Positions 8,558 to 17,716 of a stretch of DNA of 64,000 nucleotides are shown piece by piece (the first letter of the stretch is position 1; every line of letters starts with the position of its first letter). Origin of the DNA: Candidatus Sacchlamyda saccharinae (GTDB lineage Bacteria; Chlamydiota; Chlamydiia; Chlamydiales; Rhabdochlamydiaceae); NCBI GenBank assembly GCA_030408505.1, contig JAUHQI010000002.1:284674-348673 (forward strand). Direction: 5' to 3'. Under the pieces are notes generated by a model that had not been told where the DNA came from, searched no databases, and was given only the letters and a program-made list of their open reading frames with translations. A program made the translations under genes and the position numbers.

Positions 8558-8983
8558 ATGACAACTGAGCAAACCCTATCGATTATTAAACCTGATGCTG
8601 TTGGCAGCAACAACATCGGAGATATCCTCTCTCGTTTTGAAAAGGCCGGCCTAAAAATCGTTGCAGCAAAAATGCTCTTTCTATCCAATGAACAAGCTAA
8701 AGCATTTTACAACGTCCATGCTCATCGTCCATTTTTTGGAGAACTCGTTTCTTTCATGACAACAGGCCCAGTTCTTGTTTCTGTGCTTGAAGGGGAAAAC
8801 GCGATCGCCAAGAACCGCGACTTGATGGGATCTACCAATCCAAAAGAAGCAGCGCCCGGAACCATCCGCGCCGACTTTGCCAAAACCATCGACAAAAATG
8901 CTGTCCATGGATCAGACAGCCCAGAAACAGCAAAAGAAGAAGTAGCCTTCTTCTTCAAGCCACAAGAAATCCACTCAAGATAA
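8558..8983 (+). CDS. ndk: Nucleoside diphosphate kinase
   Basis: Transfers the gamma-phosphate between nucleoside triphosphates and diphosphates through a phospho-histidine. The 141-residue product has the start [14 protein letters not shown], the [19 protein letters not shown] block and the active-site [12 protein letters not shown], with the catalytic His in NAVHGSD. AAGGAG lies seven bases upstream of the ATG. It is a single-gene unit with its own promoter. The last nine bases overlap the stop of the convergent FkbM-like gene. Confidence 0.97.
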   Translation: MTTEQTLSIIKPDAVGSNNIGDILSRFEKAGLKIVAAKMLFLSNEQAKAFYNVHAHRPFFGELVSFMTTGPVLVSVLEGENAIAKNRDLMGSTNPKEAAPGTIRADFAKTIDKNAVHGSDSPETAKEEVAFFFKPQEIHSR

Positions 8984-9655
8984 GTCTTTTGGCAGCGCTA
9001 GATACCACGCACCTTCTACATGCTGTGTGGTGTAGCCCCAATTACGCATTTGCTGAAACCGCTCTTCAAACTCCTGTTTGATGTAGCGGTCTCCGTTTTC
9101 TACCGAGAGCCCCCCAAGCATATGGACAAGTAGAGCCGGTTTGCATCTTTGGATCGTCTTTTTTGCCCCTTCGAGCATGATATCCTCTTTTCCCTTTGCA
9201 TCCACCAAAAGCATCGATACGTCTTCCAAGTCAAGATCATCAAGCCTTTCACTCGTGTGGTAGACCTTCGTGTTTTGGACATGAGACCGAACGAGATTCC
9301 AAAAAAGGGCCCGCAACTTATCAGGATCAGAGGCCAGGGCAAGCACTTTTCCATCGGGACCTACAAGGCGGGAGAAAAGCAAAGCATCTCCGCCATAACC
9401 CGTGACAAAATCAATAACAACGCTCCCCTGCCTAGCATATAGCTTAAACAGATCACGCCCTTTCTTGCTAATTGGTTCAGCTTCTACTTGAGGGTCTTCT
9501 TCAGTGAGATAGCGTTTCCACTCCTCTGAGCCAATCAAACTCTCTCCTAAAAAAGATTCAAAATTCTCCTCAAATACGGGAAATTCATCATACTCTTCGA
9601 ATTCTTTTAGCTCGGGATGAAAAAGAGTTGATAAAAACAATAGGCAAGCAATCAT
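8975..9655 (-). CDS. FkbM-like SAM-dependent methyltransferase with signal sequence
   Basis: A 226-residue protein with a short N-terminal hydrophobic segment ([12 protein letters not shown]) that could be a signal peptide or anchor, an acidic linker, and a Rossmann fold. Motif I is [12 protein letters not shown] at residues 80-91, followed by [18 protein letters not shown] and an [15 protein letters not shown] segment as in FkbM-family proteins. The substrate is unknown. An export signal before a SAM-dependent enzyme is odd, since SAM is cytoplasmic. The start overlaps the pckG stop by four bases (ATGA), so the two genes are coupled. Confidence 0.65.
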   Translation of the reverse strand: MIACLLFLSTLFHPELKEFEEYDEFPVFEENFESFLGESLIGSEEWKRYLTEEDPQVEAEPISKKGRDLFKLYARQGSVVIDFVTGYGGDALLFSRLVGPDGKVLALASDPDKLRALFWNLVRSHVQNTKVYHTSERLDDLDLEDVSMLLVDAKGKEDIMLEGAKKTIQRCKPALLVHMLGGLSVENGDRYIKQEFEERFQQMRNWGYTTQHVEGAWYLALPKDLS

Positions 9656-11421
9656 ACAATCAATCGGTTTTTTTGAGCGTCCAGCTCACTTCTTAAGGCT
9701 TTCGGAAGCTTGGTTCCAAAGATGAAAAAATAGCTCTCCAGCTCTTCCATCTCTCGCAGATACGCCTCCTTATCTACTCGGAAAAGTTCGCTAAGGGCAT
9801 CTTCTTCCATCTCAATTCCAGAGAGATCCAATGCTCCTTTTTTGGGGACATACCCAATAGGAGTCTCCTCCGCTACAGGCTTGCCGTCAATCCGCTCACA
9901 CATCCATTTTAAAACGCGGATATTTTCTCCAAACCCGGGCCAAAGAAATTTCCCCTCACTAGTTTTTCGAAACCAATTCACATGAAAAATGCGCGGCAAT
10001 AAATGGGGCTCGGTTTGGTGGCCCATCTCGAGCCAATGCCCAAAATAATCGCCCATATTATACCCACAAAACGGAAGCATTGCAAATGGATCGTGACGAA
10101 GCTTGCCTACTGTACCCTTGGCAGCAGCCGTCATCTCTGAAGAGACTCCAGCACCAATGAATGTCCCATGTTGCCAATTGAATGCTTCAAACACTAGGGG
10201 AACCGTACTCGATCTGCGCCCGCCAAAAATCATCCCGGAAATCGGTACGCCAGCGGGATCTTCCCATGCAGGGTCGATGACAGGACATTGACTTGCAGGC
10301 GCCGTGAAGCGGGCATTGGGATGAGAGGCAGGTGTTTTAGAATCTTTCGACCACTTTTGCCCGCGCCAGTCAGTCAAGTTTTCTGGGGGCTCTTTGGTCA
10401 TCCCCTCCCACCAGACATCTCCCTCGGAGCTAAGTGCTGTATTGGTGAATATCGAGTTCTTTTTAATCGACTCCATCGCACTCGGATTAGAATCATAGGA
10501 AGTTCCAGGCGCCACACCAAAAAACCCGGCTTCGGGGTTGATCGCATAGAGCCGTCCATCTTCTTTTATTTTCATCCAGGCAATGTCATCGCCCACACAC
10601 TCTACTTTCCAACCGGGCAGGCTAGACTCAAGCATCGCCAAATTCGTCTTTCCACACGCGCTAGGAAAAGCAGCCGTAAAATACTTGCGCTCTCCTTCAG
10701 GATTTGTGACTGCCATAATGAGCATATGCTCGGCCATCCACATCTCATCGCGCGCCATGCAGGATGCAATCCTTAAAGCAAAACACTTCTTTCCTAAAAG
10801 GGCATTGCCCCCATAACCACTCCCAAAAGACCAGATCTGCCGCTCTTCAGGAAAATGGACAATGTAGCGATTCTTCGGATTGCATGGCCAAAAACTATCC
10901 TCTTGCCCCTCTTTCAGAGGAACGCCTACCGAATGCATACAAGGGACAAAAAACCCATCTCCCAACTGATCTAAAACCGCTTTGCCCATCCGGGTCATGA
11001 TCCGCATATTCACCACCACGTAGGGCGAATCGGTGATTTGCACACCAATTTGTGAAATATCAGAGCCCAGCGGCCCCATGCTAAACGGGATCACATACAT
11101 CGTTCGCCCCTGCATGCAACCATCGAAAAGTCCTTCCACAATCCCATGCATCTCTACAGGATCTTTCCAGTTGTTGGTAGGGCCTGCATCCTCTTCATTC
11201 TTACTACAAATGAATGTTGATTCTTCCACCCGCGCAACATCATCGGGGTCTGAGCGGCACCAAAAGCTATTGGGTCTTTTATCAGCACTCAACGGGACAA
11301 AAGCCTTTCTAGCCACAAGCTCCCCACAGAGCCTATGAAATTCTTCTTCCGATCCATCGCAGATCTGCACACTTTTAGGCTTGCACAGCGCCTGCATCTC
11401 TTTAATCCATTTCTCAAGCAT
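9652..11421 (-). CDS. pckG: Phosphoenolpyruvate carboxykinase (GTP)
   Basis: Converts oxaloacetate and GTP to phosphoenolpyruvate, linking the TCA cycle to gluconeogenesis. The 589-residue product has the GTP-type features: [12 protein letters not shown], the kinase-1a loop [22 protein letters not shown], and [21 protein letters not shown]. Length matches the family. In C. trachomatis pckA follows mreB directly; here a carbonic anhydrase gene and a toxin-antitoxin pair lie between them. The antitoxin stop is 18 bases upstream, so pckG may be transcribed from the toxin-antitoxin promoter. Confidence 0.97.
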   Translation of the reverse strand: MLEKWIKEMQALCKPKSVQICDGSEEEFHRLCGELVARKAFVPLSADKRPNSFWCRSDPDDVARVEESTFICSKNEEDAGPTNNWKDPVEMHGIVEGLFDGCMQGRTMYVIPFSMGPLGSDISQIGVQITDSPYVVVNMRIMTRMGKAVLDQLGDGFFVPCMHSVGVPLKEGQEDSFWPCNPKNRYIVHFPEERQIWSFGSGYGGNALLGKKCFALRIASCMARDEMWMAEHMLIMAVTNPEGERKYFTAAFPSACGKTNLAMLESSLPGWKVECVGDDIAWMKIKEDGRLYAINPEAGFFGVAPGTSYDSNPSAMESIKKNSIFTNTALSSEGDVWWEGMTKEPPENLTDWRGQKWSKDSKTPASHPNARFTAPASQCPVIDPAWEDPAGVPISGMIFGGRRSSTVPLVFEAFNWQHGTFIGAGVSSEMTAAAKGTVGKLRHDPFAMLPFCGYNMGDYFGHWLEMGHQTEPHLLPRIFHVNWFRKTSEGKFLWPGFGENIRVLKWMCERIDGKPVAEETPIGYVPKKGALDLSGIEMEEDALSELFRVDKEAYLREMEELESYFFIFGTKLPKALRSELDAQKNRLIV

Positions 11422-11439
11422 TCATACTCTCACTTAAAA

Positions 11440-11742
11440 TTATGAAAGACGGAGGTTTAATCCTAGAGCCAAAATCAATGATACGAGTGTTTGCCATTTT
11501 GGGTTACCTTTCTCAGACAATGTTTTATAAAGACTTTCTCTACCTAAACGTGATTTTGTTGCTAGTTTTTTAATACCCCCTTGCGCCTCAGCTACATTTC
11601 TCAGTGCAAGTAAGAAAAGATGCTCCGACTCTTGGTCGCCTTTTAAACTTTCTTCTAGAGCAGCATTTAGGTAAGCTACTGCTTCATCGTGATCTTTCAG
11701 CTTTTCTATAAGCCACTCTTGATAATCTTTACTTTTCGCCAT
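11440..11742 (-). CDS. HigA-type antitoxin (XRE-like helix-turn-helix)
   Basis: A 100-residue protein of the probable addiction-module antidote family. The core reads EHLFLLALRNVAEAQGGIKK then LATKSRLGRESLYKTLSEKG, a helix-turn-helix, and NPKWQTLVSLILALGL at the C-terminus. It should neutralise the upstream toxin and repress the shared promoter. The toxin gene precedes the antitoxin gene, as is usual for HigBA, and the two overlap by 14 bases. Confidence 0.85.
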   Translation of the reverse strand: MAKSKDYQEWLIEKLKDHDEAVAYLNAALEESLKGDQESEHLFLLALRNVAEAQGGIKKLATKSRLGRESLYKTLSEKGNPKWQTLVSLILALGLNLRLS

Positions 11743-12070
11743 CTATACCTCCTTGAGATTCGTAATCTCGCAAATATTCCTTTGCTTTATTAATATCTTT
11801 ATTTTGTGTGCTTTTATCCCCACCACATAACAACAACACTATTTTATTGCCAATTTTGGAGTAATAAATACGAATTCCAGGTCCGTAATGAACTCTCAAT
11901 TCGTATACTCCATCTCCAACAGACTTGCAATCTCCAAAATTCCCAAATCGGAAACGATCTATCCGAGTAAATATCTTTGCTCTCGTGTGCTTTTCCTTAA
12001 GCCCCTCCACCCAGGTAGTAAACGGACTCTTTCCACTACTCGCTTCGTAATATCTAATTTGGATTTCCAT
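11729..12070 (-). CDS. HigB/RelE-type toxin
   Basis: A 113-residue RelE/ParE-superfamily toxin of the phage-derived Gp49-like (HigB) subfamily. Seen are SSGKSPFTTWVEGL near the start, the RIDRFRFGNFGDCKSVGDGV loop, YELRVHYGPGIRIYYSK, and the C-terminal LLLCGGDKSTQNKDINKAKE. Members usually cut ribosome-bound mRNA. The start MEIQIRYYE is the family's natural one and lies only a few bases after the expected transcription start. Confidence 0.88.
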   Translation of the reverse strand: MEIQIRYYEASSGKSPFTTWVEGLKEKHTRAKIFTRIDRFRFGNFGDCKSVGDGVYELRVHYGPGIRIYYSKIGNKIVLLLCGGDKSTQNKDINKAKEYLRDYESQGGIDGEK

Positions 12071-12079
12071 CTAACTGAG

Positions 12080-12108
12080 ATTGTATCCTAAAGGATACAT
12101 TTTGTCAA
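12080..12108 (-). promoter_or_regulatory. HigBA promoter with overlapping palindromic operator
   Basis: On the minus strand: -35 TTGACA (12108-12103), a 17-base spacer, -10 TACAAT (12085-12080). The 18-base near-perfect palindrome TGTATCCTAAAGGATACA (12082-12099, one central mismatch) covers most of the spacer and most of the -10, where a repressing antitoxin would bind. Transcription should start about 12073, three or so bases before the toxin ATG, giving an almost leaderless message. Confidence 0.75.
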
Positions 12109-12140
12109 AGAATACAAATATCTAACTGGCGTTCAAGATC

Positions 12141-12659
12141 TTAGATAAGATTAACTCTCCCTATTTCTAAGGAGTAGTAGCCCCCAGCGACGGCAATGTC
12201 GAGCTCTTTTGAGAGCTGGGCTGTGATGTGTTTGATGTTGGTTTTGACAGCATCTTCTAGGGTGGTAGCTGCACCGATATCGATGAGATCGGCGATAGGG
12301 GCGATGAGATCGGACTGCTTGGAGAGGACGGCATTGACTGCGCTGCAGCTCTCGTGACCAAGAACAAAAACGAAGTTTACCCCCAATTGCGTAGTGGCTA
12401 AGCGGATGCTAGCAAGTTCTATGGGGCCAAGGACATTTCCGGCAACGCGGACAACAAAAAGATCTCCAATTCCAGCGTCGAAGAGGACCTCAGCCGGAAC
12501 ACGTGAGTCAGAGCAGCCTAGGATCACAGCAAAGGGCTGTTGGGCTTTAATGGTCGCAGAACGTCTTTCTTGATCGCGGTTGGGATGAATGGATTTCTCT
12601 TGAGCGTAGCGTCTATTGCCTTCAAGAAGACGCTTTAGTGCTTCATCGGGAGAGACCAT
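12141..12659 (-). CDS. Beta-class carbonic anhydrase
   Basis: Interconverts CO2 and bicarbonate. The 172-residue product shows the zinc-site blocks GCSDSR (Cys and Asp-Arg pair, residues about 48-53) and GHESCSAV (His and Cys, about 100-107), with VVRVAGN between them. It is slightly shorter than typical plant or E. coli enzymes but matches the short bacterial type. Its start overlaps the mreB stop (TAATG), so it is translated with mreB. Bicarbonate supply could support carboxylating enzymes; the link to neighbouring pckG is inference. Confidence 0.92.
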   Translation of the reverse strand: MVSPDEALKRLLEGNRRYAQEKSIHPNRDQERRSATIKAQQPFAVILGCSDSRVPAEVLFDAGIGDLFVVRVAGNVLGPIELASIRLATTQLGVNFVFVLGHESCSAVNAVLSKQSDLIAPIADLIDIGAATTLEDAVKTNIKHITAQLSKELDIAVAGGYYSLEIGRVNLI

Positions 12660-13771
12660 TAGACAGATAGACGTCGTTTTTTAAATTTATCGATGTACTC
12701 AAGCGCCTTACCTGTTCCCATACACACGGCAAGCAGCGGGCTGGTTGCGATAGTGACGGGAAGACCTGTTTCTTTAATGAGTGATTTGTCGAGCCCCTTG
12801 ATGAGGGCGCCGCCGCCGGCGAGGATCATACCGCTATCTACGAGATCAGCAGCGAGTTCAGGAGGACACTTTTCGAGGGTGAGTTTGACGCTCTCGATGA
12901 TTTGTTGGATCGGCTCTGCCAGGCACTCACGGATCTCGACGGAGTTGATCCTCTTGGTCACGGGTAGTCCTGCTACTTGGTCGCGCCCACGCACTTCCAT
13001 CTCCAGCTCATTCTCACCAAGAGGGTAAGCCGAGCCGATCGTCATTTTAATCTCTTCAGCAGTGCGAGGACCAATCATGAGATTGTAGGTGCGGCGCATG
13101 TAGTTCATGATGCAATCATCGATCTCATCTCCTGCTACGCGGATGGAGCGGGACTCTACTATACCGCCAAGGGAGATGATGGCAATTTCGGTCGTTCCAC
13201 CACCAACGTCGATGATCATGCTTGCACTGGGCTCATGAACCGGAAGGTCGACACCAATGGCCGCTGCCATTGGCTCTTCGATGAGGATCACTTCTTGGGC
13301 ACCAGCGCGCAGAGCCGAGTCTTCCACAGCACGTTTTTCCACGCCAGTAATCCCAGAAGGAACAGCGATGAGAATTTTTGGGCGGAAAAGGCTGCGAGCA
13401 GGCGTAGCTTTTTTGATGAGGGCTTTGAGCATCCCTTCTGCTATTTCAAAGTCGGCGATCACACCATCTTTCATCGGACGAACGGCGTGGATCTTCTGCG
13501 GCGTTTTTCCTAGCATTGATTTGGCTTTGTGCCCGACGGCTAAGACATCACCATTTTGCGAGTCGACAGCTACGACAGAGGGTTCTGCGAGGATAATTCC
13601 TTTGCCACGAACAAAAACGAGAGTATTAGCGGTACCAAGGTCGATGCCAATATCATTGGAAAAAAAACCAGAAAAGGCTCCACCTTTATTCGCGAGGCTT
13701 GAGCGGAGCTTAGATAGGAGGCGCAGTGGTTTTGTTTTTTCTAAAATCTTGTTCATGTAAGTTCTCTTCAT
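12659..13771 (-). CDS. mreB: Rod-shape/cell-division actin homologue MreB
   Basis: Actin-like ATPase organising peptidoglycan synthesis; in chlamydiae, which lack FtsZ, it acts at the division site (established for the phylum). Phosphate-1 loop DLGTANT is at residues 44-50, with IDVGGGTTEIAIIS, the GDEIDDCIMNY block, and LAGGGALIKG near the C-terminus. The 370-residue product carries about 38 basic, hydrophobic residues ahead of the conserved core. A four-base ATGA overlap with the SNF2 gene upstream supports the long start. Confidence 0.96.
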   Translation of the reverse strand: MKRTYMNKILEKTKPLRLLSKLRSSLANKGGAFSGFFSNDIGIDLGTANTLVFVRGKGIILAEPSVVAVDSQNGDVLAVGHKAKSMLGKTPQKIHAVRPMKDGVIADFEIAEGMLKALIKKATPARSLFRPKILIAVPSGITGVEKRAVEDSALRAGAQEVILIEEPMAAAIGVDLPVHEPSASMIIDVGGGTTEIAIISLGGIVESRSIRVAGDEIDDCIMNYMRRTYNLMIGPRTAEEIKMTIGSAYPLGENELEMEVRGRDQVAGLPVTKRINSVEIRECLAEPIQQIIESVKLTLEKCPPELAADLVDSGMILAGGGALIKGLDKSLIKETGLPVTIATSPLLAVCMGTGKALEYIDKFKKRRLSV

Positions 13772-16700
13772 GTCTTTAATAGTTCTAGGACATCTTCCCA
13801 GGTAAGTTTTGAAATGGCTTCATCATCGCAGCTCACCACTTTCTTGACGAGTCCTTTTTTCCTTTTTTGCATCTCATCAATCTTCTCTTCGATCGAATTT
13901 AAGGTGATCAATTTATAAGCTGAAACAGATTTTTTCTGTCCCATACGATGGACCCTGTCTGTGGCTTGATTTTCTACAGCTGGGTTCCACCACATGTCAT
14001 AGTGGATGACTGTATCGGCTCCGACAAGATTTAATCCCGTACCTCCTGCTTTTAGTGAAACGAGGAAAACAGAAATGCTTGGGTCTTCGTTGAAGTCTTT
14101 TACTATTTGCAAACGATTTTTGCTCGATCCATCAAGATAGCAGAAGCGGACACCCATTTGTTCTAGATCATTGCGCATAATTTTAAGCATTTGCGTGTAC
14201 TGAGAGAAGATGACCGATTTGTGGCCTCCTTCGATGAGCGTTTGCAAAAGTTCTAAGAGCATATCGTACTTTGCTGAATCTCCCGGCTCTGCTTTTTCCT
14301 TGGCAAAGATCGCAGGATGACAACAGATTTGCTTTAAGCGAGTAAGGGTAGCGAGAACGTGGATCTGTACCCGATCAAAGCCATCGCGCTCGACGAGTTT
14401 GACAAGTTCGCTGCGAGCCGATTCAGCGTATGAGCGATAAAGCTCTTGCTGCACCTGGCTGAGTTGACAATGGTACACGATTTCAGAAACGGGCGGCAGG
14501 TCTTTGAGGACATCTTCCTTCATTCGACGCAAGATAAACGGTGAAATTTTTGTACGCAGATAATCGAGATTCTTTGTTTGCAGATCCCCTGATACCCGAA
14601 CATATTTTTCGACGAAGCGATCGTAAGAACTTAAGAAGCCAGGCATAAGAAAATCAAAAAGACTCCAGAGCTCATCAAGAGAATTCTCAATCGGAGTACC
14701 AGAAAGGATCAGCTTGTGATGGGATCTGACCATTTTCACAGACCTAGCGTTACGGGTCCCTCTATTTTTGATATGCTGCGCTTCATCAAGAATCACGCAA
14801 GAAAAAGTCGTCTCCTGGTATTGCTCGATGTCTTTTTGCAGTAGAGTGTAGGAAGTGATGACCGCATCGTATTTTTGCAGTTTTGCAATTAACTTCTTAC
14901 GATTGGATGGCACGCCGTCAACCACCATCACTTTGAAGTTGGGGTTGAATTTGTGGAATTCTTCTTGCCAGTTATAGAGAAGAGAAGTAGGGCACACAAT
15001 TAAAGCGCAACCCAGCTTCTTTTTCGTTAGCTGAGAGAGGGCAACAATCGCTTGAAGGGTCTTTCCCAGACCCATATCATCGGCCAGCACGCCACCTAAG
15101 AACATAGTGCGCAGTCTCTCGAGCCAATGGACCCCTTCTTTTTGGTAAGAGCGCAAATCCGCTTGAATTTCTTTGGGGATGAGCGAAGTTTTCAACTTCT
15201 TTTCACCCAGCATCTGCTTGCGGATTTCAACTAACTTGTCTGAGATCGTGAACTTGACGGGAAGCCCTGCAAAGTGGTCCTGATCTACGTTGGCGAGGCT
15301 CCATAGGGGCCGTTCGAGGCTTCCATCTTCAAAGACGGTAATACCAAGCTCATCAAAAAGCTGAACAACACCGGTTAATCTCTCCAAGTCCAAAACCAAA
15401 ATTTTGGGCAGCTTGGATTTCTCTGCTTTTTTCTTCCCTTTTGCTCCTGGCGTAGCTAGCTCAATAAATGCTTTTTTCGCAGAAATACAATCCCAGAGCT
15501 GATCGAGTTTAATCCCTTTTAGAGAACCATTTACCTTGAGCTGAATCTGATAACTGTCAATTTTACTCGTTGGCTCAAAATGGAGCTCAAATTCGGTTTT
15601 GTCATAGATGAATTGATCAAGAAGGTTTTGCGGGCAATTGAATTGCACCCTGTCTTTGTTTCTTGGGATGATATCCGTCATGAAATCGACAATTTTTTTA
15701 TCCGACTTCGAAATATAGATCCCCTGTTCCGGCTGGAAGAGAAAATCCTGAAAGAGATCTTCAACAATTCTCCTCTCTTCAACCAAATTTCGAGCCAAAA
15801 TCCCTTCTTCAGAAACGAAAGAAAAAACATTGTCGAAAGAAAGCTGCGAGGATGCTTCAGGAACGCGATTTCCATTGTAATTGAAATGGATGGAAGCATC
15901 CAGTTCCCCATTGAGATACGAGAGATCGCAAATTGCCTCGACCTCGCCTACAAAGGGGAGTGTGACAAAGTCTTCTATCACTTCGCGATTCGCTACTTCG
16001 GCGTATTGAGTAAGCTCGGGAAGGGCATTTTCCACAAAAGAACCAAAAAGAGGCTGAGGGACTGTCATCTCTCGAATTTCCATCAAATTCCGCAGATGCT
16101 TTCGTGTGATCAAGTGCGGGAAACGCATGTAGACATTCTCTCTAAGCATGCCCGGTTTCGCACAATGGAAAAGGGTCACGTCTTCGAGCATCAATTCTTC
16201 TTCATCAATACAAATTTTCGGGTTGAGCAAAATTTTTGATGTTGGTGGAGGGATATATTCGAGATGAAAGCGGAAATTAGCCGGCGCTGAAGAAAAACGA
16301 AGTGGCGTTTCAAAGCCCCCTACATACACTCCAGGCAAGATTGGGAGATCTTCTTCACTGTGTGAAAAACCATTTTTCGACATCTCTTGTTCAGTAAGCT
16401 CAAAAATTCTAGCAAGGACCATTCCAAAGAAATTGGGATCAATATGACCAATACGTAGCGCTTTTTCACTCGATACATTTTCTGGAAAACGCAAATGGTC
16501 CATCACCATACGGACAATCTCTTTTTGCTGGGGTGCAAAGGATTCCATTGAAAAACAAAATCTCTTTCCTCCCATAAAAACCGGCTCTTTAAACCGCACA
16601 GCATCGACAAATCTTCGTAAATTTGGCACGTGAAGTGGTTTAGAACGGAAAGGGAGACGCAACGCGACTTGCAACTCGATGTAAGAGCCCCCTTTCTTGG

Positions 16701-17244
16701 GAAAACCATAGATCAGCGCAAGCTCTGCAGTATCGATTTCGTTTTTCTCATCCGGCCGAAAGAATGGTGACGAGGCAAGCATTTGGGAAGAAGTAACGTA
16801 CTCCTGCAAAATCTGTCTCTGATAATTCTCTTCTTGCCTAAGGGATTCCTTGTCTTTAGCAGCCTGAAACTTCTCTAAAAGCTCTTCCTTCTCCTGTTCT
16901 TCTAAATCTTCCTCTTCTGCCAGATCATTTTCGCTAGAGTAAGCCACCAAAATCTGGTCGAGATTCTGCTCTAAGTAAAAAAGAAGCGCTGCAATGTGCT
17001 GACAATCATAGTTGTAGGGACAATCGCAGTTGGAATCGATCGTCTCACATTCCATCCGATCGATTTCTATTTCACTTTCGTAATGGTTATCATACTGGCC
17101 GAGCACACGTCCGCTGATGCGCATCGATTTACTATCAAGATGCAATAGCTTTGCTGAAACGACCTTGTTTCCCTCAAAAAACTCCTTGCCTTCCTTCACG
17201 ATGGAAGAGGCAAAGTCTTGTTTTAACTTACGAAAATTAAGCAT
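13768..17244 (-). CDS. SNF2-family helicase with SWIM zinc finger (CT708-type)
   Basis: An 1158-residue DNA translocase. A SWIM-type zinc site is at C73, C75, C81 and H83 (CDCPYNYDCQH), then about 600 residues of chlamydial-specific beta-rich region, then the SNF2 core: motif I DDMGLGKTLQA, motif II DEAQHIKN, motif III SGTPIENSLDELWSLFDFL, motif V GTGLNLVGAD and motif VI QATDRVHRMGQ. All catalytic motifs are intact. The order SNF2-mreB is conserved in Chlamydia. It is probably the first gene of the minus-strand operon. A second, similar helicase lies at 52107. Confidence 0.95.
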   Translation of the reverse strand: MLNFRKLKQDFASSIVKEGKEFFEGNKVVSAKLLHLDSKSMRISGRVLGQYDNHYESEIEIDRMECETIDSNCDCPYNYDCQHIAALLFYLEQNLDQILVAYSSENDLAEEEDLEEQEKEELLEKFQAAKDKESLRQEENYQRQILQEYVTSSQMLASSPFFRPDEKNEIDTAELALIYGFPKKGGSYIELQVALRLPFRSKPLHVPNLRRFVDAVRFKEPVFMGGKRFCFSMESFAPQQKEIVRMVMDHLRFPENVSSEKALRIGHIDPNFFGMVLARIFELTEQEMSKNGFSHSEEDLPILPGVYVGGFETPLRFSSAPANFRFHLEYIPPPTSKILLNPKICIDEEELMLEDVTLFHCAKPGMLRENVYMRFPHLITRKHLRNLMEIREMTVPQPLFGSFVENALPELTQYAEVANREVIEDFVTLPFVGEVEAICDLSYLNGELDASIHFNYNGNRVPEASSQLSFDNVFSFVSEEGILARNLVEERRIVEDLFQDFLFQPEQGIYISKSDKKIVDFMTDIIPRNKDRVQFNCPQNLLDQFIYDKTEFELHFEPTSKIDSYQIQLKVNGSLKGIKLDQLWDCISAKKAFIELATPGAKGKKKAEKSKLPKILVLDLERLTGVVQLFDELGITVFEDGSLERPLWSLANVDQDHFAGLPVKFTISDKLVEIRKQMLGEKKLKTSLIPKEIQADLRSYQKEGVHWLERLRTMFLGGVLADDMGLGKTLQAIVALSQLTKKKLGCALIVCPTSLLYNWQEEFHKFNPNFKVMVVDGVPSNRKKLIAKLQKYDAVITSYTLLQKDIEQYQETTFSCVILDEAQHIKNRGTRNARSVKMVRSHHKLILSGTPIENSLDELWSLFDFLMPGFLSSYDRFVEKYVRVSGDLQTKNLDYLRTKISPFILRRMKEDVLKDLPPVSEIVYHCQLSQVQQELYRSYAESARSELVKLVERDGFDRVQIHVLATLTRLKQICCHPAIFAKEKAEPGDSAKYDMLLELLQTLIEGGHKSVIFSQYTQMLKIMRNDLEQMGVRFCYLDGSSKNRLQIVKDFNEDPSISVFLVSLKAGGTGLNLVGADTVIHYDMWWNPAVENQATDRVHRMGQKKSVSAYKLITLNSIEEKIDEMQKRKKGLVKKVVSCDDEAISKLTWEDVLELLKT

Positions 17245-17444
17245 ATCTGATTTTCCCTAAGGTTGAATACTGTTTTTACAAATTTTCTACACACCTTGCA
17301 AGCAAAATCTTCACTATCACTCTAAAAAAAATCCCCCAACAAGAAATATCGGCTGCAAAAAGCATTCAGGCGGGACTCCGCCTACCTTCACGCACTTTTG
17401 CAAGGCCTATTCAAATGCAGCTAAGCGCTCACTTGTTTTCATGT

Positions 17445-17508
17445 GGCCCTCCAGAAAGGACGATGGAGGGGGCGCAGGCCCGCTTTCTCGCTTCTGGAGC
17501 CCGAGGCC
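17445..17508 (+). ncRNA. Candidate structured RNA with two mutually exclusive hairpins
   Basis: The 374-bp gap between the SNF2 start and tRNA-Gly contains no convincing gene. It does hold a strong potential fold. GGCC-CTCCAGAA (17445-17456) can pair with TTCTGGAG (17492-17499) and GGCC (17505-17508). Alternatively CCCTCCA (17447-17453) can pair with TGGAGGG (17464-17470). The two stems share the same left arm, so only one can form. This resembles an attenuator or switch, but no riboswitch class or small RNA is recognised and no U-run follows closely. Confidence 0.3.
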
Positions 17509-17578
17509 ATTATGGCAAAAAGAATGAATGGTGGGCCCTTACAAAAAGTTTGATTAGAAATGAATTTTTTATACCCCC

Positions 17579-17606
17579 TTGTGGAAATTTAGGGAAATGG
17601 TATAGA
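17579..17606 (+). promoter_or_regulatory. Predicted promoter of tRNA-Gly
   Basis: TTGTGG (17579-17584), a 16-base spacer and TATAGA (17601-17606) end 12 bases before the tRNA 5' end. Confidence 0.45.
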
Positions 17607-17618
17607 ATTTTGGGGTTT

Positions 17619-17690
17619 GCGGGTGTAGCTCAGTGGTAGAGCATCACGTTGCCAACGTGAGGGTCGTGAGTTCGAACCTCATCACCCGCT
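17619..17690 (+). tRNA. tRNA-Gly (anticodon GCC)
   Basis: A 72-base cloverleaf. The acceptor arm GCGGGTG pairs with CACCCGC. The D-arm is TAGCTCAGTGGTAGAGCA. The anticodon stem is CACGT/ACGTG around TTGCCAA (anticodon GCC). The T-arm has GTTCGAACC. The CCA end is not encoded. The trigger-factor gene begins 26 bases downstream and could be co-transcribed with it. Confidence 0.97.
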
Positions 17691-17716
17691 TTCATTTAAA
17701 AAAAACGCGAGTCCAC

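Noticed and set aside
10288-10776. 162-codon plus-strand frame inside pckG
   Set aside because: Fully antisense to a strongly conserved enzyme; no ribosome-binding site or family resemblance.
15580-16239. 219-codon plus-strand frame inside the SNF2 gene
   Set aside because: Antisense shadow of the beta-rich region; composition follows the opposite coding strand.
17633-17716. Upstream extension of trigger factor
   Set aside because: It begins inside tRNA-Gly; the downstream ATG gives a normal N-terminus.
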